Shown here: piece after piece, positions 52,033-61,576 of the stretch | Layout: the number at the start of each line of letters is the position of its first letter | Numbering within the stretch: position 1 is the stretch's first letter | NCBI RefSeq assembly: GCF_013030265.1 | Contig: NZ_WPZQ01000012.1 | Coordinates: 64,501-128,500 of the forward strand | Source of the DNA: Ruegeria arenilitoris | Lineage (GTDB): Bacteria > Pseudomonadota > Alphaproteobacteria > Rhodobacterales > Rhodobacteraceae | DNA: 64,000 bases | Direction of reading: 5' to 3' | Made by a program: the position numbers and the translations under genes | The notes under the pieces: generated by a model | Told to the model about the DNA's origin: nothing | Databases searched by the model: none | Seen by the model: the letters and a program-made list of their open reading frames with translations, nothing else

Positions 52033-52944
52033 CTAGCCGTGCAAATTGTCTTTCAAGTAACGCAGACCGGTGTCGATGATCACGGTCACCACGGTTTTAC
52101 CCGGTCCAAGTTCCCGGGCTTTTTGTAGGGCTGCCCAAATGTTCGCACCGGACGTAACCCCGCCAAGCAGACCCTCGCTATGGGCCAGCGTTCGGGCGCC
52201 CCAATAAGCGTCTTCATCCTTCACCGGGATAACCGAGTCGATAAGGTCCCGGCGTAGTATCGCAGGCACAAAGGAAAGCCCGATCCCTTCAAGCTTGTGC
52301 GTACCGCCCGTATCCCCGCCCGAGATGTTGCGGACATGGTAGGGTTCGATCGCAACGATTTCGGTCCCCGGATTGTGGGCTTTCAGAACCTCGGCATTGC
52401 CAGAGATACAGCCACCCCCTCCGGCAGCCATGACAAAGGCATCGATTGGGCGGCTGGCCTGTGTCAGAATCTCCTGCGCCATGCCGTGGTAACCCAGCTT
52501 ATTGTCCATGTTGTTGACCTGATCCGGCCAGAATGTACCGGGTTCGCCGGTCAGTTCCTTGGCCCGTGCGATCATCCGGTTGATCACATCGGCAGTCAGC
52601 ACACCGCCTTCTGCATGAACAATCTCGACTCCGGCGCCAAAGGCCCGCATCGTCTGTAGCTTTTCTTCGGAAAACCCGTTCGAGGATACAAAATGCGCCT
52701 CATAACCGCGCGTTGCGCAAACCATTGCAAGCGAACTTCCGGTGCTACCGCCCGTATATTCGACGACGCGCCCTCCGGGTTTCAGTTCACCGCGCCGTTC
52801 TGCGCCTTCGATCATCGACAAGGCCATACGGTCTTTCATGCTGCCCGTCGGGTTTGCCCCCTCCCACTTAACATAGATGTCGGCGTGATCCGGTCCGGTC
52901 AGACGGGTCAGCTTGATGAGAGGTGTGTTTCCGATGGCGAGCAT
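52033..52944 (-). CDS. Cysteine-synthase-like PLP enzyme
   Basis: A 303-residue beta-family PLP enzyme. The PLP lysine is K37 (NPTGSMKDRM), the phosphate-binding loop is GGSTGSSLAM, and GGVTSGANIWAAL closes the fold. It resembles O-acetylserine sulfhydrylase, but the asparagine loop differs (EYTGGSTGSSL rather than TSGNTG), so it may use another substrate. It is divergent from an HxlR regulator; duplicated operators lie between. Probably induced under that regulator. Confidence 0.88.
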   Translation of the reverse strand: MLAIGNTPLIKLTRLTGPDHADIYVKWEGANPTGSMKDRMALSMIEGAERRGELKPGGRVVEYTGGSTGSSLAMVCATRGYEAHFVSSNGFSEEKLQTMRAFGAGVEIVHAEGGVLTADVINRMIARAKELTGEPGTFWPDQVNNMDNKLGYHGMAQEILTQASRPIDAFVMAAGGGGCISGNAEVLKAHNPGTEIVAIEPYHVRNISGGDTGGTHKLEGIGLSFVPAILRRDLIDSVIPVKDEDAYWGARTLAHSEGLLGGVTSGANIWAALQKARELGPGKTVVTVIIDTGLRYLKDNLHG

Positions 52945-52969
52945 GATCAGGTCTTTCGAAGGTGAGAGT

Positions 52970-53026
52970 AGTAACTTCCATAAATTAAGTTACTATTTAC
53001 ATCAAGCTTCCATTTTTTAAGTTACT
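52970..53026. promoter_or_regulatory. Repeated operator between PLP enzyme and HxlR genes
   Basis: Two 20-base direct copies, CTTCCATAAATTAAGTTACT (52975-52994) and CTTCCATTTTTTAAGTTACT (53007-53026), 17/20 identical and 32 bases apart (three helical turns). The first also forms an inverted repeat: AGTAACTT at 52970-52977 with AAGTTACT at 52987-52994. They lie between the two start codons. Confidence 0.75.
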
Positions 53027-53066
53027 AGAGTAAACCGATGTGTGCATTGCCTGACCAGAGGATGAC

Positions 53067-53444
53067 ATGACTCAAGCCGATCATGAATTTCGCTCCCGCT
53101 GCTCCATTGCGCGCAGTCTTGAAATCCTGGGAGATAAATGGACCCTTCTGGTGGTGCGCGATCTGATGTGGCACGGAAAACATACGTTTCAGGAACTCCA
53201 AAACAGCGAAGAACATTTGCCGCCGAACTTGTTGTCCCAACGTTTGAAACGACTGATGGAATGGGGATTGGTCGAGCGCGAGGCCTATCAGGACCGGCCT
53301 GTTCGCTATCGATATCAACTCACACCCCGGGGACGAGAGTTGGAGCCTGCCTTGTTGCAGATCATGCGCTGGGGTCATGCGCATTTGGGTGGCGGACTTT
53401 ATGATCCAGACAAAGGTGCCACAGTGGCAAATGCTTCCTACTAA
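53067..53444 (+). CDS. HxlR-family regulator
   Basis: A 125-residue winged-helix regulator: CSIARSLEILGDKWTLLVVR, then FQELQNSEEHLPPNLLSQRL and YRYQLTPRGREL. All three are the HxlR family pattern, and the Cys in RCSIARSL is the residue that often senses aldehydes or thiol stress. It probably regulates the divergent PLP enzyme and itself through the repeated operators. It is convergent with the Hint gene. Confidence 0.9.
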   Translation: MTQADHEFRSRCSIARSLEILGDKWTLLVVRDLMWHGKHTFQELQNSEEHLPPNLLSQRLKRLMEWGLVEREAYQDRPVRYRYQLTPRGRELEPALLQIMRWGHAHLGGGLYDPDKGATVANASY

Positions 53445-53459
53445 GGTCGCTTTGTACGG

Positions 53460-54479
53460 CTATGAAAGCCTGACAGCCTCTGGCGCGGTGCAATCAGCTG
53501 ACAGCCCCACTGGAACCGACAGCTCGGATTGCAGCGCGCGTACCTCATAGGGTTTCAGGACCGGCAGCACAGTCGGACCGTAACTCTTTGCATTCAACGT
53601 CAATTCGGGGAAAAGCTCGAAAAGCTCGCGCCTGGTTGCAGGTGAAACCGCACTCATCGTGGTGTCACCGGGATAGAATGACTCAGACCAGACGCCTTCA
53701 ACTTTGACCAGCTCGTGACTGTCGAACAGCAGATGGATGTATATGACATCCTGATCGGGTGGCATCTGCGTGATATCCCGGCCATCGACCATGCCCTTTG
53801 CAGGGGCCAGCATCATGCTGTCGGCATAGTACAACTCCATCGACGCGGATGTGACCGCGATCCGATGTTGAGGCGAGACAAGCAAGTCGCGCTGGGGGCA
53901 GCCTTTGGAAAAACTGTTTGCCCGAATGCGAATGGGGCAAAGATGAGAGTCGATCTTCAACTCATGTGCTGACAAGCGGCGTTTGCCGACCCAGCGCAGG
54001 GGTTTGCAACTGCCATCAGCGGTTACCACGTGGTCACCGGGTTTCAGTGTTTCTATCCGGCGCAGACCTGTCGGGGTTAGGATTCTTGAGCCAGCAGTGA
54101 AACATACGAAGGTGGGTATGGTGTCGTATTCGGTTGGCGGCGCAGTAACGATCGAGTTGTTGGTATTCGCAATCGTGTCCCCAACCGACACTTCGCCAGA
54201 AGTGACGACGACATATTGGGGATTTGAGAACTGAAGCAGCGTAAAGGTGACCGGATTCCCGCCGACGTTGCCGCTGTAAGTCTCAAACACCTGAAAGTTC
54301 GTAGAGTTGCCGATGAACCCGGGTACACCGCTGACATCAAGCTGCGGATTTCCATCCGCATCCGGGTCTTCGAGGCTGTCATCAGTATCGATGATTTCGA
54401 CCTGATAAGCGTTCAGCACTACGACATTGGTGTTACTCAGAGGATCGCTGTTGATCTCGTAAATTGTGATAAATTCCAT
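53460..54479 (-). CDS. Hint-domain protein
   Basis: A 339-residue protein with a roughly 120-residue beta-rich N-terminal part and then a Hint (hedgehog/intein) domain from C126: [15 protein letters not shown], then [25 protein letters not shown] and [11 protein letters not shown]. Hint proteins are abundant in Rhodobacterales, often fused to RTX-type secreted domains; no RTX repeats are seen here. The first block contains [15 protein letters not shown], which may bind calcium. Function unknown, possibly secreted or self-processing. Confidence 0.85.
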   Translation of the reverse strand: MEFITIYEINSDPLSNTNVVVLNAYQVEIIDTDDSLEDPDADGNPQLDVSGVPGFIGNSTNFQVFETYSGNVGGNPVTFTLLQFSNPQYVVVTSGEVSVGDTIANTNNSIVTAPPTEYDTIPTFVCFTAGSRILTPTGLRRIETLKPGDHVVTADGSCKPLRWVGKRRLSAHELKIDSHLCPIRIRANSFSKGCPQRDLLVSPQHRIAVTSASMELYYADSMMLAPAKGMVDGRDITQMPPDQDVIYIHLLFDSHELVKVEGVWSESFYPGDTTMSAVSPATRRELFELFPELTLNAKSYGPTVLPVLKPYEVRALQSELSVPVGLSADCTAPEAVRLS

Positions 54480-54637
54480 GGCTGAAAGTCATCCAATCAC
54501 AACAAGAGGTTAAATCTATAATGAAATGATACACTTTTTGCGTGTGTCTTCATAGGGACTTTCACCGCTTGTTGAGTGCAGCGTGATCTGCAGACGTGCA
54601 GTACAGCTAAGTCGCGAAAGGTCGTGCTGGCACAAAA

Positions 54638-54665
54638 AAGGCCCCGGTGTATCCACCGGGGCCTT
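54638..54665 (-). terminator. Terminator of pnp
   Basis: AAGGCCCCGGTG (54638-54649) and CACCGGGGCCTT (54654-54665) pair perfectly over TATC. On the minus strand the stem is followed by TTTTT. Strong rho-independent terminator. Confidence 0.92.
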
Positions 54666-54687
54666 CATCAGTCAAAAGGTGGGCAGA

Positions 54688-56838
54688 TTATTCTGCGCCT
54701 TCCTCTTTCTTTTCTTTCTTCTCGGGAACGATCTCTTCGCCGGTTTCCTGATCGACAACTTTCATCGACAGGCGCACCTTGCCGCGGTCGTCAAAGCCCA
54801 GCAGCTTGACCTTTACTTCCTGACCTTCCTTCAGAACATCCGACGGGTGGTTCAGGCGGCGGTTTTCGATCTGGGACACGTGTACCAGACCATCGCGCTT
54901 GCCAAAGAAGTTCACGAAGGCACCGAAGTCGACGATCTTGACCACTTTGCCGGTGTAGACCTGACCTTCTTCTGGCTCGGCCACGATCGAATAGATCATG
55001 TCATAGGCCTTCTTGATCGATTCACCGTCGGGCGAGGCGATCTTGATGACGCCGTCGTCGTTGATGTCGACCTTGGCACCCGAGGTTTCCACGATCTCGC
55101 GGATGACCTTACCGCCCGAGCCGATCACTTCACGGATCTTGTCGGTCGGGATGTTCATGGTCTCGATGCGCGGGGCGTGGACCGAGAATTCGTTGGTCTC
55201 GGACAGGGCTTTGCCCATCTCGCCCAGAATGTGCATCCGGCCTTCTTTGGCCTGTGCCAGAGCGGTTTCCATGATCTGCGGCGTGATGCCTGCGACCTTG
55301 ATGTCCATCTGCAGCGAGGTGATGCCGTTCTCGGTACCTGCCACTTTGAAGTCCATGTCACCCAAGTGGTCTTCGTCACCCAGGATGTCGGTCAGAACAG
55401 CGTAATCACCGTCATCTTCAAGGATCAGACCCATGGCAACACCGGCAACCGGAGCTTTCAGCGGAACACCCGCATCCATCATCGACAGCGAACCGCCGCA
55501 GACAGAAGCCATCGAGGACGAGCCGTTGGATTCAGTGATCTCCGACACCACACGGATGGTATAGGGGAAGTCGGTCGGTGCGGGCAGAACAGCCTGCAGC
55601 GCGCGCCATGCCAGCTTGCCGTGACCGATTTCGCGGCGACCGGGCGAACCAACGCGGCCAACTTCACCAACCGAATACGGAGGGAAGTTGTAGTGTAGCA
55701 GGAAGTTCGATTTGAAGTTGCCGTGCAGTGCGTCGATGAACTGTTCGTCGTCACCGGTGCCCAGCGTGGTCACTGCCAGCGCCTGTGTTTCACCACGGGT
55801 GAACAGGGCAGAACCGTGCGTACGCGGCAGCAGTGAGGTTTCAGCATCGATGGCACGGACATCGGTGGTCGAGCGACCGTCGATGCGCTTGCCGCCTTTG
55901 ACAACGTCGCCGCGCAGGATGCCTGCTTCCAGCTTTTTCATCGCCGAACCCAGGTTGCCGTCTTCCAGCTGTTCCTCGGTCAGCGCTTCCTTGATCGCTT
56001 CCCGGGCAGCGGCAACAGCGGCGGTGCGCTCTTGCTTGTCGGTGATCGCGAAGGCGGCGCGCATCTGCTCTTCACCGGCGGCTGCAACGGCAGCGTACAG
56101 TTCCGAATAATCGGGCGCTTCGAATTCAAACGGCTCTTTGGCGGTTTCTTCGGCCAGATCGATGATCAGGTCCAGAACCGGCTGGATCTGCTCATGCGCG
56201 AAGTTCACGGCGCCCAGCATTTCAGCCTCGGACAGCTCGTAAGCTTCGGATTCAACCATCATCACGGCGTTCTTGGTGCCAGCAACAACCAGGTCCAGAC
56301 GCTGTTCCGGGTTCAGGCGCAGGTCCTGCATGTCGTCCACGGTCGGGTTCAGGACATATTCGCCATCCACGAAACCAACGCGGGCACCTGCGATCGGACC
56401 ACGGAACGGTGCGCCCGAGATGGTCAGGGCAGCCGAAGCGGCGATCATCGCAACGATGTCAGGGTCGTTGACCAGATCGTGGCTCAGCACGGTGCACATC
56501 ACCAGAACTTCGTTTTTGAAGCCGTCAACGAACAGCGGGCGGATCGGACGGTCGATCAGACGCGCGGTCAGCGTCTCTTTCTCGGTCGGGCGCGCCTCGC
56601 GCTTGAAGAAGCCACCCGGAACCTTACCGGCGGCATAGTATTTCTCTTGATAATGCACGGTCAGCGGGAAAAAATCCTGACCGGGCTTTTGTTGCTTGGC
56701 AAAGGTTACGTTCGCCATGACGCTGGTTTCGCCCAGCGTGGCAATCACGGTGCCGTCGGCCTGGCGCGCAACTTTGCCAGTTTCCAGTGTGAGCGTCTCT
56801 TCGCCCCACTGCATCGATTTCTTAGTTACATCAAACAT
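54688..56838 (-). CDS. pnp: Polynucleotide phosphorylase
   Basis: 3'-5' exoribonuclease of the degradosome, 716 residues. The two RNase PH domains ([20 protein letters not shown], then [20 protein letters not shown]), the KH domain ([15 protein letters not shown]) and the S1 domain ([17 protein letters not shown]) come in order. The C-terminal tail is a short acidic-basic run. The start is the ATG at 56838. rpsO, its usual upstream partner, is not next to it here. Confidence 0.97.
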   Translation of the reverse strand: MFDVTKKSMQWGEETLTLETGKVARQADGTVIATLGETSVMANVTFAKQQKPGQDFFPLTVHYQEKYYAAGKVPGGFFKREARPTEKETLTARLIDRPIRPLFVDGFKNEVLVMCTVLSHDLVNDPDIVAMIAASAALTISGAPFRGPIAGARVGFVDGEYVLNPTVDDMQDLRLNPEQRLDLVVAGTKNAVMMVESEAYELSEAEMLGAVNFAHEQIQPVLDLIIDLAEETAKEPFEFEAPDYSELYAAVAAAGEEQMRAAFAITDKQERTAAVAAAREAIKEALTEEQLEDGNLGSAMKKLEAGILRGDVVKGGKRIDGRSTTDVRAIDAETSLLPRTHGSALFTRGETQALAVTTLGTGDDEQFIDALHGNFKSNFLLHYNFPPYSVGEVGRVGSPGRREIGHGKLAWRALQAVLPAPTDFPYTIRVVSEITESNGSSSMASVCGGSLSMMDAGVPLKAPVAGVAMGLILEDDGDYAVLTDILGDEDHLGDMDFKVAGTENGITSLQMDIKVAGITPQIMETALAQAKEGRMHILGEMGKALSETNEFSVHAPRIETMNIPTDKIREVIGSGGKVIREIVETSGAKVDINDDGVIKIASPDGESIKKAYDMIYSIVAEPEEGQVYTGKVVKIVDFGAFVNFFGKRDGLVHVSQIENRRLNHPSDVLKEGQEVKVKLLGFDDRGKVRLSMKVVDQETGEEIVPEKKEKKEEGAE

Positions 56839-57065
56839 ATGCGTATCCTAGATGGGAGCACTCCCGGCCCTCCGGGTCTCCCGTTTGCATGGCGGCCCCA
56901 TTGCCGCCGACCCCAATTTATCTTCCATTCGAGTGCCGGGGTCAGGGCACAACGTCTCAGATACCGCGCGCATACATGAGAATGGGCCGAATTAAAAGAG
57001 GTCTCACTTTCGTGGGCGATCATCAGCCTCGACAGATCGAAAATCAGCCGAACACCTGCCCAAAC
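56839..57065. other. pnp leader region
   Basis: 227 bases without a gene, between pnp and the membrane protein gene. On the minus strand it would be the pnp leader. GGCGGC at 56891-56896 and GCCGCC at 56903-56908 form a hairpin, as in leaders that PNPase controls with RNase III; that link is inference. Confidence 0.4.
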
Positions 57066-57953
57066 TCAAAACGACCGCTCGCGAGATTTGCGCAGCGCGC
57101 GAATGTCAGTCTCAGTTTCAGGGTCTGTGGGTTGCACTGGTTTCCTCTGGGCCTCGGGGCTTCCGTCAAACTTCAACAGGGCCAGAGCCGATGCCGACCA
57201 GATCCACGAATTCAGCCACAAAAGCCCGGCTAAGGCGGCTATGCCTTGGAGTATGATATCCAGGTCAAAATCCGGCAAAGCCTGCCCCGTAACGATGGAA
57301 ATTATGGATACGACGAGTGGTAGAACCGCGAACAGAAGCGTTAACAGTTCAAAATAAAACTGCAGGAAGAAAGACACGAAAAAGATGCAGAACAGCGGCA
57401 GAAAGCTGCGTCCGAGGCCATAAAAGAAACCATTGCTTGGCGTTCTGTGGCCCGCTTCTCTGGCAGCATTTGCCAGCGGCACCGCCATGATGGCGTAAGT
57501 AACCGTCAGAACCACGACGACGACGGCTATCTTGATGCTCACCGCGATCAAGGCAAAGGCAACTTGGGTGGATTGCGGTGTGTTCTTGAACGCATCCAAC
57601 GAAATGGGTACGCCGACCTGCCACATGGCGACCAGAACAGCGATGGCGTTAGCAAGCAAGACCAAACCGCCCACCACGACAAAAAAGAAGACCCCGTACA
57701 TAAACGAGTTCAGTGCCAGAATCTTGAAGTCAGTCTGGCGTAAATCACCCTTTACTGCCAACGCCACGCGAATGCCGAACAGGCTGATGAACATGGCTGT
57801 GACTGGTCCGCTGACGTAGCTTGCGAAGCCGAGTGTAACGATACCCAGTACAGCCCAAACCACAAACGAAGCGGCGCTGATCAGGATCACGGGAACAACC
57901 ATTCGCGCAAAAACGCCAAATGACAGAAGTAACGAACTGAATATAAGGGTCAT
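57066..57953 (-). CDS. Polytopic membrane protein of unknown function
   Basis: A 295-residue protein with about seven membrane helices (MTLIFSSLLLSFGVFARMVV, FSLVVVGGL-like text, YAIMAVPLANAA, FCIFFVSFFLQFYFELLTLL). The C-terminal 35 residues are charged and cytoplasmic. No family is recognised. It is 112 bases from the pnp leader and stands alone. A divergent or unrelated promoter lies upstream. Confidence 0.65.
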   Translation of the reverse strand: MTLIFSSLLLSFGVFARMVVPVILISAASFVVWAVLGIVTLGFASYVSGPVTAMFISLFGIRVALAVKGDLRQTDFKILALNSFMYGVFFFVVVGGLVLLANAIAVLVAMWQVGVPISLDAFKNTPQSTQVAFALIAVSIKIAVVVVVLTVTYAIMAVPLANAAREAGHRTPSNGFFYGLGRSFLPLFCIFFVSFFLQFYFELLTLLFAVLPLVVSIISIVTGQALPDFDLDIILQGIAALAGLLWLNSWIWSASALALLKFDGSPEAQRKPVQPTDPETETDIRALRKSRERSF

Positions 57954-58180
57954 TGGTAGGCGCCTTTGAAAGAAGGGTGGTACGCACGCCAGACGGCAAT
58001 CCGGTCCGGCCGACGGTTTTATAAGTTTTGAGCAATAGCCTGAATGATCGAATTCTTGTTTTGCGGGAATCTACCTAAAGGAGATTTGTTTGCAAGATCA
58101 ACCAAACCCGAAGTTGGTGAAGCGCTACCCTTCTCAACAGTAAAATTAACATATGGAATTTTGAAAATATGATCTACCAT

Positions 58181-58195
58181 CCGATCAGGGATCGG
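58181..58195. promoter_or_regulatory. CCGATC inverted repeat upstream of amidohydrolase
   Basis: CCGATC (58181-58186) and GATCGG (58190-58195) flank AGG, overlapping the start of the GGAGGGAG ribosome site. It could be an operator or a small hairpin that hides the ribosome site. The rest of the 252-base gap holds nothing recognised. Confidence 0.35.
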
Positions 58196-58205
58196 AGGGA
58201 GTGAG

Positions 58206-59579
58206 ATGAAAGCACGTGCAATCGGACTTGCGTTTGGCCTTTTGGCATCCGCCGCTGCGGCACAGGATGCGCCTGAACAAACGCTGTTCACCAATGTCCA
58301 TGTTTTTGACGGTTTAAATGAACAACGGATTGAGAATGCAAGCGTTCTGGTCGAAGGCAACCTGATCAAGACCGTTTCGACAGATGCGATCGATGCGCCG
58401 GATGCCACGGTGATTGATGGTGGTGGGCGCACCCTGTCACCGGGTTTTATCGAAACACACGCTCATCTGATGCTGATGGGGCCAAGCATTCCCGCGATGG
58501 AGGCAAATGCCACTTGGGAAGACTTTGGCATCCACGGTACCCGCATGGCCGAGATGTATCTGATGCAGGGTTTCACGACCGTGCGGGATGCCGGTGGTGC
58601 AAACGGCGGATTGCGACGGGCAATTGATGCAGGCCAGATTCTCGGCCCACGCTATTATCCCTCTGGCGCATTTCTGGGCACGCGTGGTGGTCACGCAGAT
58701 TTCGCCAGCTTCACCTCGCCACCCGGTGCCTCGACCAATTTCGGACGCCTGAACATGGCGCAGGAGGTGGACAGCGTTGCGGATGTTCAGAAGTTTGGTC
58801 GAAACAATTTCCGCATGGGTGCAACCCAATTAAAATACATGCAGTCAGGTGGTGTGGTTTCGGCCTTTGATCCGTGGCAACTGCTGGCCGGTTCCCCCGA
58901 GGAAATCGAGGCCGCCGTGCAGGTTGCGAATGAGTATGGCAGCTACGTGATGGCCCATTCCTATCGGAAAGAAGCGATCATGAATGCCCTGAATGCGGGC
59001 GTCAAAAGTATCGAACACGGGTTCTCTTTCGACTGTGAAATCGCGGCACTGATGAATGAGAAAGGGGCTTATATCACAACTAATCTGACGGCCTTTGATC
59101 CCGGTCTTCTGGAAATCCCCGCAGTAGCAAGCGTTCCTTCGAGCCTTGCCAAGGCCAAGTCCGCGTCCGAAACCTTTGCCGGGTATATCGACAACATGCG
59201 CGAATGCCCCGTCAAACGCGGTTTCCAGACGGATTGCGTCGGCTCGGTCGAGGCGTGCAATATTCAGATTGCCTATGAAAAGAAGCTCAACAATGATTTC
59301 TTCGGGCCTCTCACTTCGATGGTCACTTTGACCTCAACAGGGGGTGAAATCGTTGCACTGTCCGGTGACTTCATGAACCCTTATCCCGCAGGCAAGCTCG
59401 GCGTGATCGAAGAGGGGGCTTATGCGGATATCCTGCTGATTGACGGCAACCCGCTCGAGGATTTCTCGGTCGTGGGAACAGGCGATCAGTGGTTTGGTGC
59501 CGATCCAAGACCCGAAAGCCCGGAAACGATCCGACTGATCATGAAGGATGGCGTGATCTACAAGAACACGCTGCAATGA
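58206..59579 (+). CDS. Exported metal-dependent amidohydrolase
   Basis: A 457-residue imidazolonepropionase-like amidohydrolase with a signal peptide (1-19). The metal-binding site is ETHAHL (H85, H87) after SPGFI. His in MAHSYRKEAI and IEHGFSFDCE follows, and the final LGVIEEGAYADILLIDGNPL is the family end. Secreted members often cleave X-Pro or other peptide-like bonds; the substrate here is unknown. GGGAG lies before the ATG. It may form a set with the next two genes. Confidence 0.85.
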   Translation: MKARAIGLAFGLLASAAAAQDAPEQTLFTNVHVFDGLNEQRIENASVLVEGNLIKTVSTDAIDAPDATVIDGGGRTLSPGFIETHAHLMLMGPSIPAMEANATWEDFGIHGTRMAEMYLMQGFTTVRDAGGANGGLRRAIDAGQILGPRYYPSGAFLGTRGGHADFASFTSPPGASTNFGRLNMAQEVDSVADVQKFGRNNFRMGATQLKYMQSGGVVSAFDPWQLLAGSPEEIEAAVQVANEYGSYVMAHSYRKEAIMNALNAGVKSIEHGFSFDCEIAALMNEKGAYITTNLTAFDPGLLEIPAVASVPSSLAKAKSASETFAGYIDNMRECPVKRGFQTDCVGSVEACNIQIAYEKKLNNDFFGPLTSMVTLTSTGGEIVALSGDFMNPYPAGKLGVIEEGAYADILLIDGNPLEDFSVVGTGDQWFGADPRPESPETIRLIMKDGVIYKNTLQ

Positions 59580-59624
59580 TCTAAGGTGGAACTGCCGCAA
59601 TACGCGATGCGACGGAGAACGCAG

Positions 59625-60389
59625 ATGAAAACCCTGTTTCGGCTGATCACGATGGCTGCGCTGCTTTTGGCGGGGCAGGCCTCTTTTGCCGCGCCAGGTG
59701 TCGCGCTGGACTGGTCCGATCTGCCCGACCCGTCTGTGCAGGTCTTTGAGGATCCGTATCGCGACCTCAGTCCGGAACAGTTTGATGATCTGCTGTTTGT
59801 CGTCCGGCTGCGGGGCAGGTTGGCTCAGGATATCGGCAGCGCGGAAGAGCGGCAGAAGTGGCAGGAGTTGCTGACTGAGACCGAAGAGGCGCTGGCGGCG
59901 GATGATATCGATGTCGACTGGCTGTTGGACCAGCGGCAGGAGGTGACCGAGCGCCGCAAGAAAGCCGGAACCGCAGGTAACCCGGAATTTGATGGTCAGA
60001 CCATTACGCTTGCGGGATTTGCCATTCCCGCCCCGCCTGATCCGGATGGTCAACCGGTCGCCTATCTGGTGCCCGAACGTGGCATGTGCAGCCATATGCC
60101 ACCCCCACCACCCAACCAGATGATCCGGGTGCGTCTGAACGGTGACTGGGCGCCCGCATACTTTCACGAACCCGTGCGTCTTACTGGGCTGCTTACCATC
60201 GATCCCACGGATCTGAAAATGGTCGTCGTTGACGGGCTGATGCCGATGCGCGCGACATTTCAACTGAATGCAGACAGCGTCGAGACACTTGAAACCCGTG
60301 GTGATCAGCTCGAGTGGACACAAAGCGTCGCCGACCGCCTTCGCGCTGCGGGCAATCGTAAAACCGGCGGCCCTAAGGTTTCTGAATGA
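59625..60389 (+). CDS. Exported DUF3299 protein
   Basis: A 254-residue periplasmic protein with a signal peptide (1-23, ending SFAA). The family hallmark YLVPERGMCSHMPPPPPNQ is present, with Cys and His that may bind a metal. I start at ATG 59625 (KTLFRLITM), with CGGAGAACGC before it; the earlier ATG at 59586 is not a signal-peptide start. It follows the amidohydrolase gene after 45 bases and overlaps the porin gene by 4 bases. Function unknown. Confidence 0.85.
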   Translation: MKTLFRLITMAALLLAGQASFAAPGVALDWSDLPDPSVQVFEDPYRDLSPEQFDDLLFVVRLRGRLAQDIGSAEERQKWQELLTETEEALAADDIDVDWLLDQRQEVTERRKKAGTAGNPEFDGQTITLAGFAIPAPPDPDGQPVAYLVPERGMCSHMPPPPPNQMIRVRLNGDWAPAYFHEPVRLTGLLTIDPTDLKMVVVDGLMPMRATFQLNADSVETLETRGDQLEWTQSVADRLRAAGNRKTGGPKVSE

Positions 60390-61567
60390 TCCGGTCTCTG
60401 GCCCTTGCACTGCTGTCGTTGTTGTTTCTCGACAAAGCGGTTGCGCAAGGTTTATCCGGCCCATCCTCGGTCGAAGCCGAACTTGAACCCGGCGATGGGC
60501 TTACCGATCCGCAATACCGTTCCGATTTTCCGCGTAATATCGCCCCCGGCTGGTTCGCTTGGAAAGATCGGCTGGCTGAAAGTGGGTTCCGTTTCAACAT
60601 CGACTATCTGGCGCTGGGCCAGGCTACAAATGCAGATATTGGCACTGGTGAGGCTGCCAGCGGTATCGCCCGGCTCTACGGCAGTTGGCAGGCCACCGAG
60701 AGGGGTTCTTTGACCTTCAAGATCGAGAACCGACACAGCTATACCGAGGTCGCACCGCAATTTCTGGGTCTGAACGGTGGCGCACAATCGATCACCGGAA
60801 CGGCTTTTAATGACAACGGGTTGCTGCTGACCAACCTGTTCTGGACCCAGCGGGCTGCAGACGGATCCTGGACGTTGCAGTTTGGTCAGATCGACGTGAC
60901 AGACTTTGTCGATGTTTACGGTCTGGTCAGTCCCTATAGCGGGTTTCAGAACCTCGCATTCAACACCAACCCAACTATCAACGCTCCGAATCCGGGGCTG
61001 GGGATTGCGGGGGGTCTCAAGCTCAGCAGTAATTTCTACGCTGTGGCCAGCGTCGCGGATGCCAATGCAGATCCTTCGGACCCGAATTTCGATGTCTTCA
61101 GCGACGGAAACCTCTTCAAGTCACTCGAAATCGGATACACCTCGGGATTTGATCGCATCTATTTCGACAACGTGCACCTGACGCTCTGGCATGCAGATGC
61201 TGCCGATGATGGCAGTCGTCCCGAAGACTATGGTGGTGCATTTTCTGCCGCGTGGTTCGTGGACAACAAATGGATGCCCTTCATTCGTGCAGGCGCAGCC
61301 AAGGGAACGGCTGCTCTGTATCAGCGCTCGGTTTCGGCCGGTTTGGGATATTACGGGCGCAATACCGATCTTGCCGGGCTGGGCCTGAACTGGGCAGAGG
61401 CACGCGGGGTCGATGGGGATCAGTTTACGCTCGAGGCGTTTTACCGGTTCTCGATTTCGCCCGGCTTGCAGATCACGCCGTCGGTACAACTCATCTCAAA
61501 CCCGCTGCTCAACCCCGATCAGGACAGTATCGCCCTGTTCGGATTGCGGACCCGGATCGTGTTCTGA
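60386..61567 (+). CDS. Carbohydrate-selective porin, OprB type
   Basis: A 393-residue outer-membrane barrel: signal peptide 1-20, then repeated amphipathic strands (GSLTFKIENRHSYTEVAP, WTLQFGQIDVTDFVDVYGLV, NPNPGLGIAGGLK-like text), and a terminal RTRIVF ending in Phe, as barrels do. The fold is that of OprB porins for sugars and related small solutes. It overlaps the DUF3299 gene (ATGA). It is convergent with the LysR gene. Confidence 0.83.
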   Translation: MIRSLALALLSLLFLDKAVAQGLSGPSSVEAELEPGDGLTDPQYRSDFPRNIAPGWFAWKDRLAESGFRFNIDYLALGQATNADIGTGEAASGIARLYGSWQATERGSLTFKIENRHSYTEVAPQFLGLNGGAQSITGTAFNDNGLLLTNLFWTQRAADGSWTLQFGQIDVTDFVDVYGLVSPYSGFQNLAFNTNPTINAPNPGLGIAGGLKLSSNFYAVASVADANADPSDPNFDVFSDGNLFKSLEIGYTSGFDRIYFDNVHLTLWHADAADDGSRPEDYGGAFSAAWFVDNKWMPFIRAGAAKGTAALYQRSVSAGLGYYGRNTDLAGLGLNWAEARGVDGDQFTLEAFYRFSISPGLQITPSVQLISNPLLNPDQDSIALFGLRTRIVF

Positions 61568-61576
61568 GCCTGCCTC

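Noticed and set aside
54583-56979. Long plus-strand open frames opposite pnp
   Set aside because: Frames of 371 and 315 codons are antisense to the fully conserved pnp gene; GC-rich third positions create such shadows.
59334-60464. 376-residue minus-strand frame under the amidohydrolase and DUF3299 genes
   Set aside because: It covers two real genes on the other strand with clear signal peptides and motifs; no domain is seen in it.
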